Below are positions 1-10,400 of a stretch of 64,000 bases of DNA, one piece after another (position 1 is the stretch's first letter; every line of letters begins with the position of its first letter). Under the pieces are notes generated by a model. That model saw only the letters and a program-made list of their open reading frames with translations, had not been told where the DNA came from and searched no databases. A program made the translations under genes and the position numbers. Source of the DNA: Paralvinella palmiformis (Eukaryota; Annelida; Polychaeta; Terebellida; Alvinellidae); assembly GCA_025642065.1 (NCBI GenBank), contig JAODUP010001071.1, forward strand, positions 54,209-118,208, given 5' to 3'.

Positions 1-175
1 CTCCGCTGCTGGGTGCACACAAAAAGCTTTGTCGGCCCAAATAATAAAGCACTCTGCTTACATTGTAAACAAAACTTCGACCCCGTCCACTATCTAATTA
101 ATTGTCCCGCCTTCCCAGCCTGCGGACAACCTCTTAAACAACTCTTAACTCCGGCACAACACAACCTAACTGACA
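1..175 (+). mobile_element. LINE ORF2 C-terminal fragment
   Basis: The + frame from the window edge encodes a Cys/His stretch of the form C-x2-C-x8-H-x4-C followed by Pro, which resembles the C-terminal Cys/His motif of non-LTR retrotransposon ORF2 proteins. The fragment is cut by the window start. A tRNA-type SINE interrupts it at 176. The same reading appears to resume after the SINE, at about 550, for some 80 nt, so the SINE landed inside the LINE tail. Family assignment is by motif only. Confidence 0.45.
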
Positions 176-534
176 GTGAGCTCCGGTGGCCTAGCGGTTA
201 AGCACCCGGCACTTGGTGCCAACGGTCGCAGGTTCGAACACCGCAAGAGGTCGAAACTTTTCCAGGGATTAATTTCTCGGCTCACTACATCGTGGGTGGC
301 TGACCACGTTAAATGGCGCTGCCGTCTCCACTGAATTATTTAAAATAAAGGGGGACGTTAAAACCCCCCGAGTATGTAAAACACTCTGGCAGTGACCACC
401 CTCAGGGTATTTCGGCTCCATCTTTCCGTACTGCTCCCCTGTGAGTGGTGGGGGAGGAGGTTTCTCGACCACTCCGACATAGAGGCTGTGCTGATTAAGC
501 GACAGACTGGTGATTCTCCCCGAACAACAAAACA
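176..534 (+). repeat. tRNA-derived SINE, family 1, copy 1
   Basis: The head has a pol III A-box-like sequence (TGGCCTAGCGG, near 187) and a B-box-like sequence (GGTTCGAACAC, near 231). A body of about 250 bp follows, shared with the copies at 2735 and 59648. It is flanked by a 15-bp target-site duplication with one mismatch, at 161-175 and 535-549. The insertion sits inside a LINE tail. The short ORFs on both strands here are SINE sequence, not genes. Confidence 0.85.
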
Positions 535-748
535 ACAACCTAACCGACATAGAAAAAGCAGTCATTATAATACACAAAGTCACAGCAACGCCACACATAA
601 TAATACCCTTATTTAAAAAAGACCCATACATCTGGCAAAAGCCAAACAACACACCCTAAATCTTTTGTAAAGGTTCGGCACCGGTACGTCCGGGAAAGGA
701 ACTTTACAAAGCCATTTTTCAGATACAGAAACTCTACGGGGAAGGACT

Positions 749-806
749 CCACCACAGAGGCTGTGCCAAACAAGCGAAAGCCTGTGGATACTCCCCGAAC
801 TACAAG
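749..806 (+). repeat. SINE family 1, 3'-end fragment
   Basis: About 58 bp match the 3' end of SINE family 1 (the CACAGAGGCTGTG core and a CTCCCCGAAC-like end). The tRNA head is missing. It lies just upstream of a LINE fragment. Confidence 0.6.
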
Positions 807-829
807 CAAGCAAGCAAACATGCACACTG

Positions 830-1262
830 GTGCCCAGTATTAAAAAAGACTGTGAACTGTTGGAGAATGCCCAATGTCGAGCAACAAAACTAGCCCCGAC
901 ATTGAGGGACCTGTCTTATGTTGAGAGAATTACTGTCCTAGATCCACCCAGCCTCTACTATAGACGATCTAGAGGTGACACGATAGAGACATATAAATAC
1001 ATGTCTGGAATATACGCACTAGATACTGAGTACATCAAACCAGATACTTCATTCACTAGGGGTCACATTTTCAAGTTAAAGATCAATGAAAAATATCAGG
1101 CAACAATACTACAGCAACAGGATTTTAAACTCATGGAATATGTAGCCTGCTGAAGTGGTTAGTGCACCCTCACCAAATGCATTTAAAAACAGACTGGATG
1201 GTCATTGGCGGCAGTATAAATATAGCCAACACTCGGTACAGGATGCTTATAATTTGAACAAG
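830..1262 (+). mobile_element. LINE reverse-transcriptase C-terminal remnant
   Basis: The + frame from 830 to 1153 reads as the end of a CR1/Jockey-group ORF2, with a short LENAQCRATK motif, the SLYYRRSRGDTIE region and a TRGH segment. The usual tail (a V-S-A-P-S-like segment followed by N-A-F-K) is still readable downstream to about 1262 but in another frame, so an indel has broken the ORF. It is a dead 5'-truncated copy. No target-site duplication was identified. Confidence 0.75.
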
Positions 1263-1740
1263 TGAAATTTAGAAAGGCCTCGACCTGATACAGGCTATGT
1301 AACCTAACTAAAATCAGAAGTGGATGAGTATGAGCATAGTTCATATAGATATTTTCACAGTAACCGTACTCCGACCGAATACGATCTTTCATATACCACG
1401 TGCACGACTCTGCCTAGGTGATCCCGATTGTGAGATAATAAAGGTCTCATCATAAAAAGTAGTTTCTCAGAGTTTATCCTCTTGGTGAACCGTTCGGGGG
1501 TTTCAATTTCAATTACGATTCGTGATTCTCTGTGTCAGTGCCGTTTAACCCCACCCCCTCCCCACACGCACACACAACAAACAAACAATAGGTGAGGCAT
1601 AAACTCATCACCCTGTGGGAGACGTGGTACTAGACCATGTGTCATTTCGTCATTTGGCAAATTGTAACGTGTCGTTCGGCAACACCTCGTTCATTCTATT
1701 TGCCATAAAAATAGAAAATCAAAACGGCACCTTTGGTTGG

Positions 1741-1787
<47 letters not shown>

Positions 1788-2661
1788 TTTCAGTGAAGCC
1801 TCGAACTATTTCGTCAAAGTAGTCAATAGTCGGAACACTGAAGCAGCAGGTAAAAAATGAACGTCCAACTAGAATTCTGCCTGAGATGTGCCTACTACCT
1901 ACTTTGACCAAAGACACATCGGCATAATAAATTGCGTTATTGTCATCTCGCAGAACTTTCCGAATCCATTGTTTTGAACCAGTTTCTATTACCCGGTTCC
2001 CTCCTTTCGTATCTACCCCGCTTAGCCATTAGTAATAGTTTGATATTAATAAGGTAGATGAAACTGAGAATATACAGAGAAATAGATAACTGTAGCGAGG
2101 TATGCACTTCTGTCCTAACCAAACATAGGGCCAATTCAATTCCGGAATCGATTGTTTAAAAAAAATGAAATTGGAATTAGAATTGAGAAATTTTGAATTG
2201 GAATTCAACTTTCGCACGGCAAATAAATTGGTTAAAATATTAAGAAACAATAATTTATTCAATGAACAAACATAATTTTTATTCGTCATTTTCTAAATAT
2301 ATTTTTGCTTCAACTGTAGGCGGAAGTGAACTTGAGTCTCATCACGCTTCCTGGGAAGTCGTTGTGTTTATGTTTTACACGTGCTCTTGTTGACGACTGA
2401 AGCATGGTGGTGATTGGCCAAATATCAATAGAATCTCCTCTTTCAACCAACCAGCAAACTTTTTACAGACATGGCTCTGATAGATACCTGGGAAATTTAA
2501 ATCTGACACTCGCGCACATCGTTATTTGGGGATGGAACCCCCCCCCCAAGACAAGATATTTTATTCATGTTGAAATAAAGATGGATGTTTAATAACTAAA
2601 TAATTAGTTGCTTGTTATTTTAAATGGTGAAAATAAACTGTCTAGATCTAGAACTTTGATT

Positions 2662-2734
<73 letters not shown>
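1263..2734. other. Intergenic, no gene seen; contains AT microsatellites
   Basis: There is no convincing coding sequence. (AT)n tracts lie at about 1744-1785 and 2665-2729. Short GGAATT-rich stretches near 2170-2210 resemble those near 3430-3475 and probably belong to an old dispersed repeat. Confidence 0.6.
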
Positions 2735-3093
2735 GGTTTTGGTTTTGTTGTTCGGGGAGAATCCCCAGGCTGTCGCTTAATCAGCACAGCCTCTATGTTG
2801 GAGTGGTCGAGAAACTCCTCCCCCACCACTCACAGGGGAGCAGTACGGAAAGATTGAGCCGAAATACCCTGAGGGTGGTCACTGCCAGAGTGTTTTACGT
2901 CCTCAGGGGGTTTTAACGTCCCCCTTTATTTTAAATAATTCAGTGGAGACGGCAGCGCCATTTAACGTGGTCAGCCACCCACGATGTAGTGAGCTGAGAG
3001 ATTAATCCCTGGAAAAGTTTCGACCTCTTACGGGGTTCGAACCTGCGACCGTTGACACCAAGTGCCGGGTGCTTAACGCTAGTCCACCGGAGC

Positions 3094-3097
<4 letters not shown>
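2735..3097 (-). repeat. tRNA-derived SINE, family 1, copy 2
   Basis: This is a near full-length copy of the element at 176-534, in reverse orientation: the 3' end is at the left and the tRNA-like head at the right. Both flanks are (AT)n, at 2665-2729 and about 3098-3157, so the insertion went into, or seeded, an AT microsatellite and the target-site duplication cannot be read. Confidence 0.85.
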
Positions 3098-3160
<63 letters not shown>

Positions 3161-3694
3161 TATGTACACTGACTGTGGCACCCGACGTGAGCATTTAACC
3201 AATTAAGATGGTCTGGATACTGTGGACTCCGCCCACAATACTCTGACTCCACCACATAGGATGCCTGTAATCTATATAGAGATATTGATGTTTAGAACGG
3301 GCAAAAAAATTAATCCTCAAATTAATTTACCAGTTAATTTTTTAATTCAGAAATATTTCTTCCATGAAAATCCTATTTGGAATATAAACTACTCGGAGTA
3401 GGTATTCCAAGTAGGTACTCGGAATCTGTATCGATAGATTTGGAATTGGAATTGATAAATTTGGAATTGGAATTGACAACCCCATGGCCATGCCTGGTGC
3501 TAACACAATGAAGACAATATAGACATCCGGATATCGAAAGCTATATAGGAAAGATCGACGTCTTAGAAACTCATTCAGCCAAACTGTTATGTTTATAACA
3601 TTTAACAACAACAACAATGTAGACCTAATAACATTTTGTAATAGCAGCAGCGATTGGAAGGTTAGTACAGTAGTGATACCATTAAGGTGCTTTT

Positions 3695-3965
3695 AGAATT
3701 GGCAGTTATCCTTTGGTTCAACCATAAGACAGAAACAGAGATATTTCCTGTGCAATATAGAAAGCTACAGCTGCGTGGGTCAGAACTAAATGATGGGGTG
3801 ACTGTGCGTTTCCGTTCAATCGACATAATGAAACAGAAGCATAAAAGAACAACTGCTGAACAATTCTTGCACAATGTAACTAAGACAAACACAGTTTCTT
3901 GTGCTGAAGCTAAACTTGTGTTGTCTGGTTCCTGGCGTGCAACGCGTTCTAGTCGCCGAGAGTAA
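3695..3965 (+). CDS. Unrecognised ORF, possible terminal exon of an upstream gene
   Basis: A + frame stays open for about 90 codons and ends with TAA at 3963-3965. The composition is mixed and not simple-sequence, with a basic Ser/Arg-rich end. A TTTTAG acceptor-like site lies just before 3695, so this could be the last exon of a gene whose earlier exons lie outside the window. I recognise no domain. It ends about 360 bp before the separase start codon, so any transcript would run head to tail with separase. A chance ORF or old transposon debris is equally possible. Confidence 0.25.
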
Positions 3966-4215
3966 ACTAAGTGCTAGAGTGGTGCAGCGTAGCGAAAGAC
4001 CAAAGAACTACCGAATGATTTGTGCTGCCACCATGTGTCGCATAATGTCATCATCGAAAAATATAAATTAATTAAAACTATTGTTATAAAATAAATGTTA
4101 ATTATTCTCTTACATGTGAACTAATAATAAAAAATATATTATTTACTTAATATGATGCTACTATTATATATCTAAATTAGTGAAATAGTTAATCACATTT
4201 AATTACAAACACTGG

Positions 4216-4266
4216 CCAATCACAGCCGAGGTAAACGACACCTGCCGAGCTGGCGCTCATTTTAAA
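4216..4266 (+). promoter_or_regulatory. Separase promoter: CCAAT box plus CDE/CHR-like pair
   Basis: GGCCAATCAC at 4214-4223 fits the NF-Y consensus. About 32 bp downstream, GGCGC (4252-4256), a 4-nt spacer and TTTAAA (4261-4266) have the spacing of a CDE/CHR tandem, here with a TTTAAA variant of the TTTGAA CHR. The first in-frame ATG lies about 50 bp further on. CDE/CHR elements bound by MuvB complexes (DREAM, MYB-MuvB), together with NF-Y, drive G2/M genes in animals, and separase is such a gene in vertebrates. The sites are seen in the sequence; their function is inferred. Confidence 0.55.
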
Positions 4267-4323
4267 ACTAGTGACCACACGATATTTATTGGATATGATT
4301 ATATCGTCTTGTAAATGTTAGTT

Positions 4324-4428
4324 ATGGAAGGATCTGAAATCCTTTATTGTCTTAAAAAAGGCGATTTCGAATATGTGCAGTCTGATGTGAAGGTACTGTC
4401 TTGTTCTTGCATTGAACCATTTATTCCG
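4324..4428 (+). CDS. ESPL1: Separase exon 1 (residues 1-35)
   Basis: The start is the ATG at 4324, with G at -3 and +4. Another in-frame ATG at 4315 directly follows a TAA and would add three residues. The donor is GTATGT at 4429, phase 0. A weaker donor, GTACTG, lies inside at 4393. The short N-terminal segment is the least certain exon because the family is poorly conserved here. Confidence 0.7.
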
Positions 4429-7400
4429 GTATGTGATTAAATTTTGAACTGCTGCAAGTCCTTGCACTGTGTGAGTGTGTCAGTGTGTGACTGTTTCAGT
4501 TGCACGTAGTCTTACCCTTAGCCTTAGGCATTGGCTTGGCCTTGCAGTTGCAACTTGACATGCGATTGCGAGTCTTAATTTGACTAGACATCTATTAAAC
4601 GAATACTTCAACATTTAGTTCTGTTTGGTCATTAATTGTCTGTAGAGTAAATTGGGTAGTTTTCAGACAGTTTAACTTTAAGATTACATAAAATTGAGAA
4701 ATATGAAACTTATATTTATAAGTATAGTGTATAAGCGTAACAAGCCACCTGGGAGACCTCGGCCCAAAGACTTGGTCTTGGGCCCTGTGAAATAAAGGAT
4801 ACTTTGGTCCCTGTCATGGCATCAAATAAAGGATATCTTATTATTTATAATGACTTATTATACTGAGCTATGCCGTATCAGCATATGTAAACTTCTGGTA
4901 CGGTTAGAAATTTTTGGGCAGGTGATTAAACAGACAAACACTATTCTAGTGGGGAAAACTTGCTGAGCATCGGAAACCTGTTTGCTGTCATCAACATGCT
5001 TTAAGGAAGCAGACAAGCACAAAAACTGTAGTGAAACTGGAGAGACTTCATCGGACTTTGCAGGTAACCTAGTCAGAAACACAGCTGTGAAAAATGCTGG
5101 CCCATGTGACTTTGACACACTGACAACGGAAATATACAGAAGTCCCAAAGCATCTCTATTGATTAAAATTATTAAAACTTGGCCAAAAAAGTTCATCTCT
5201 ATTGTTATTAACATATTGTTATGAATCGAATATTATCAGTGGATATACCAATTGACAAAAGGTGTCATTATTACTAAATCATGGTGAAACGTGCATAGTT
5301 TAGAGAATGAGCAAAATAGACATAAATATCGGGGCTCAACATTAACAGTTGTCCATCTTTCCAGGACATAATTGAGCACTGTTGACAAAACAAATCGAGC
5401 AACAATACATTCAGATAGACTGCTCCACGGCTGATTTAGCAGGTGGCAGCAGCATAGTTCACTAAGCGAGGTGGATGGATGAATGTTGTTTAACGACGCA
5501 TCGGCACGATTTAGGCCATTCAGTGTCCTGCCAGTAGTATGGTACACTCAGTCTTAAGTTTTTGCATTAACTTGCCATGTGTGGCAAATAATGTTGCCAA
5601 AAAAGGTTGTCATATATCTGAAGGTGTTACATTTACTCGGTGATTAGTTTTTACATCAGCCAGCTGCATGATGACTTCTGGGAAGCATGTTGTGAATCAT
5701 TGCATCTCCTTTCGGTGAAATTGCACAGACATATGTCAACAAACTACATGTTTTAATGGACTAGAAGACCAATTCCTGCTTTATTGAGCAGTGTTTTAAA
5801 TGTACGTTTGGAAAATCTCAAATAAACGTTTGAATCATTATCACCTAAGTTTGTTGCCACATAACCAACAGGAGATTTTATACTGCCCGAAATCAGAATT
5901 AGGTTGACAATGGCAATCAGACATGTGTTAATGTAGAATACTGCTGTTTGCCATGTCATGTTAGATCCTGATTGACTGATTGAAGATTAACCTTGAGGGG
6001 TGTGAATTAAGCATCTGCCCAGTGCCTGAGTTGGATAAAATGTTGCAAAGTTGGTCAAAACTTTTGCCAGATGGGTAACTATGTCATGAAGCCAGCTAGC
6101 TGTCTGATATCAATTTGAAGCAATTCTGTTTATAAACATATTATTGGAGTTTGAATAATTGAAGTTTTTATATTAATATATCTATGTATATGGATTGTAA
6201 ATGTTCTTTGTTTTATATGCTGATGTGCTTTGAGAGAGAAATAATTAATTGCTGTTCAAACTTGTGTACGTTTAAAATGTTGTAATGGTTTGGAAATGTT
6301 TACACTTGAAGTTGAAAACTCATAGATTTGACTGTCATTGGTTTAGCTTTGTTGTTCGGATTTGGCGAGGGGCCTGAATATTTCTCCTTGACTGTTTCAT
6401 AATCTGTGTAGCCTCTGACCCAGCTTAGAGCTGGCAACCCTTTTCAAAATTTAAATCAGTCTTGGTTTGGATCTTGGTGAATGTAGTTCGAAATGTAGTG
6501 TGAATAAATGGATCATGATTTATCAAGTCTCAATCACTGATGTGTGTGTTAGATGGAAGAAAGAACTCTAAATGGATCCCCGGTACATAAAATTTAACAG
6601 TTTAATCCCACAAAACCATTCAGCTTTAGATTGGAGAGTAGCCATTAAAATGATTAAGCTCAGACCTTCCCTAGTATAGTATTAGTAGTAATGTGATAAC
6701 AGCGAGTCAGGATTATAAATGGGAAAGATGATGAGGGTATAGATAAAAATTATTATTACAAACTTCTATATTATTATTACAAACTTTTACAGCCCCAATA
6801 TTCTATAGCGTGAAAAGAATTGAGCTCAGTGGCACACCTATTACAGGTTTTTACAGTGTAAAAATCCAACCCTGTATTATGTGCACTGAAACTGTGAAAG
6901 CCATGGTGAAAAGGTTATAATAGGACTGTTGGGTCTTGCCACACTATACACACATTTGTAAATAATATGTTCTCAGATCATGAACATCTTATAATATATG
7001 CCCTTTAAAAGTTACATATTGTAAAAGAGCCTTTTAATGAAATACTAACTTTTATTGTTTTCAGAATTATCTCCTCGTCCCATTAAGCTCTAAGGAGAAC
7101 CTCAGCAAGTCTGTGCTGAAGCAGTATTCAGACTTTGGCTACAGGTTTCTCCAGGTTTACTTCTACAAATTGGATGACATCTTGAACTTGGAGGAGACTT
7201 TAGACATAATACAAGACTGCTATCTTGTTGCCAAAATCTGTCCACCACCGAAACTGGAAAAGGATGCCCTCTCCATAGAGAAGGTCTTTTACCATCTGAT
7301 TGTCAAAATAATCAAGAAGGTATGTTGGTATTATTAATAATTGATCGTATTTCTTTATTATCCTGAACCACATGAATCTGAGGTAAATGTTTGATAAGAG

Positions 7401-10400
7401 AAGGAGATGAAATGCAAAGATGCCAGCTAGGAACAGTTCCCATATAATAATAATAATAGGTTCAAACGAACAGTTAACTTTCATTTCACATTTACAGGAC
7501 TAATACAAATTATGAACATACAAAATATAAACCTGAGCAACCATGCCATACAAATACAGTTCAAAGTGCTAGTGAACTGACACTAACTCAACTGTGGATT
7601 CTGCCATTTTGAAATCAGACACAGACTGGATGAATATATATATTACGTCTTCGATTTATTTCAGCAACTTTTGTCATGGGCAAAGGATTTCTGCGAATGT
7701 GTTGCTGAGGAATTGGCTCTTGCGCTGTCCAGTGGAAATGCCAAAGATCAGGTGAGGCACTTGGCTTTTGCCCATTACGCCGCACTATGGAATGCAGTGA
7801 TTGTTACGGACAGACAAAAGACCACTATCAGCTTTGATGATGCCAGACTGTCTCTGGACTGCCGGTTGACTGCCTTAAAGCTGCTTGGTCTTGCCAACCG
7901 GGAAGCTTCACTTTTAGTTGACAAAACGTGTGCTGCTGTGTCCAAAGCTGAGATCATGGTTAAGTCCATCCCAGAGGTGAAAGAGATGGGTTTCAGCTTC
8001 GTTGAAACTGTTGTCACCAATGCTGTGAAGGTTTTGTGCATGAATAGTCCAGCAGTGGGAGATCTCCCGGAGATCAGTAAAGGCATCTGTGAGTTGGTGA
8101 TGGCCCAGATCCAGTTTCTGTTACATTTCAATGGATTTACCAATGCCATATCCATGTGCCATTCCTTGTTTGGTATATTCAAGTATATGGGAAGTAGAAA
8201 TGGCTTTGGTCAAGTGTTTGCCATTCTGGATAAGATCCTGATGATTGCCATACATGGATCTCGGCTCAAAAAGAGTTTGACCCTGACGAAGAAGCTGTCC
8301 GACACTGCAGCTGATCTGAGTCGATCATTCGAACAGTACACAACCACCTCAGTATCCTGGTTCAAGATATCACATGACCTAGAATATTCTTACCCAATTC
8401 TACGATCTGCTGTGTTTACCCTGGATGTGCTCCATCAACTGGTGCAAAACCTGTCTTACGTGAAGGATGCTAGCGATGAGACGAGGAAGCTTCTAAAGGA
8501 AGCACTTCACTTCTCACTTAGCCTGCAGGAGATTTGTGAAAGGATGCTTACCTCGACCAAAATGAAGCCTGCCACGCAGACTGGATTGCGGCGCCATCTG
8601 GTTGAAATTAATATATTTTCACTGCGGATCATCTATTATTATATAACACTCTTTATCCAGGGTAAGTCTGTAGTTGTTTTTGTTCAAACAGTAATTTCAT
8701 GAATTCACTTTCCAGGTGAAAGTTCTTATGTAACTGAGTTTCAGAATTATACCATTGCATTGGTAGATATATTAATGTAGGTCCTCTTTTAAGCAGGGTT
8801 AATTTTTAAAGTGTGTCACAGTTTTAGTATTGCCTTCATGGGCAATGTTTTCTCTTTCAACTACTGTTCTGTGTTACAGATGATAGTTTATCTGAGCTCC
8901 ACCAGAGTGCAGCACAATGCGAGACGATGCTAATCCAGAGACTTTCTGAACTCGATGAAGATGGAGATTATTGTTTAGCTTTTCATACTTCTCTAGGTAT
9001 TTATGGAATGTCTTATCTAACAATACAGACCATGTTATGGCCTGATGATTAGAATTTGCTTTTTTAAATATACTTATCCCGTATTGTGGATTTTATCTGT
9101 GGATGTATTATGCATCAAATCAGAATAAGAATAAACAATTACCAAGACGCATGCACAGTCCACATCTACTATGGTTTGTGGGTCAGTGAAGCCACGTAGT
9201 AGCATGGAACGAGAAGTGTAATTCACCAGTTGTTTGTAAATTTACGATTTGGGCGATTCACAGAACTATATCGAACCGCAAGTTCTTGTAGCAGTTTCAT
9301 TTTTATTAAGTATAACATAGAATTATTTTTACTAATACAAAGTAATAGATAAGATTATTTGTGTGGGGAAAGTTGACAGTTTAATTTTGCCTGAGAAATT
9401 ACATGTTATCGAAACTAAATCATCAAGCTGGGAACTGTAATAGACATGTTATCAATATATGAAACATATTGTGATCTCTATGATTTCACGATTGGTAAAA
9501 GATTATTTTTATTAGATGGTTCAGTTAGCCCGGTGAAACGCCCCCCGCAAACGGACATTCGCTAGATGGTGCAGTTGTCGCGGAAATTGTCCATTCTTTA
9601 GTTCAGTAAATGAGATGCTGTCCTTTGTTTCTTTGTTAGCTTTTTAATACAGATTTGTTTGCTGACATTACTTCTCTTCCTTTCTGTTATCATCATATTT
9701 AATTTCCCCCTTTTTTTATGCTGCTACATTCCAAAGGGATGGGACAATAAAGTGTTGTTTAGCAATTGCTAGATTAAAATTATAATCTTCAGTTGCAGCC
9801 ACGAATTCCACAACTTGATAAATACTGAGATATTGTGGGGTTTTATAGTCTTAAATGCATACTTAGTAATAAAACAGATACTTATAACTACAAACATGTG
9901 CAGTACATATTATGTATGCATACATTCACTTTTGAACAAAATGATAACTTAGTTGCATACAAATAAGCTTCTACCTGTTATCTACCCAGTAATTATTCAG
10001 TTTCATCCATTTTTTAAGCTGATCAATGTCTCCCATCAATAGGGTAACTACATTTCTAGCCAGCAGAAACCCAACTTCTAATAGCAGGTGCATTTATAAA
10101 GAATGATCCATTTTTGTTTATGATCAATAATAATAATAATGTAATTTTTCATCGTGTTTGGTGATCACTAATTCTTCCATTGTGCAATTAGGGGCGTCTC
10201 CATGGTCTAGCGGTAGCGTGATGGACCACAGATCACTACCACCCATGTTCGAATCCCGGCGTGGGCATATCTGAGGTTGTTTCGTCTTTCCCTTCATCTC
10301 ATTACCTTTGGAAGTCGCTTGGCCCATTTAGCCTACCTTGTGTGTGCACAAAAGTGGCCGTAAAACACCAATCATCCATTCTGCCATTAATTTTTTCATC

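Noticed and set aside
187..245. tRNA gene in the tRNA-like head of the SINE (also at 10200, 50800, 53600, 58525, 59950)
   Set aside because: A and B boxes are present but the sequences belong to longer repeated elements with target-site duplications; they are SINE heads, not functional tRNA genes.
269..827. Several overlapping short ORFs on both strands
   Set aside because: They lie in the SINE and LINE fragments described; no independent gene is supported.
4858..5547. ORFs of 80-118 codons on both strands in intron 1
   Set aside because: They overlap each other, show no recognised motif and are not flanked by matching splice sites in the separase phase.
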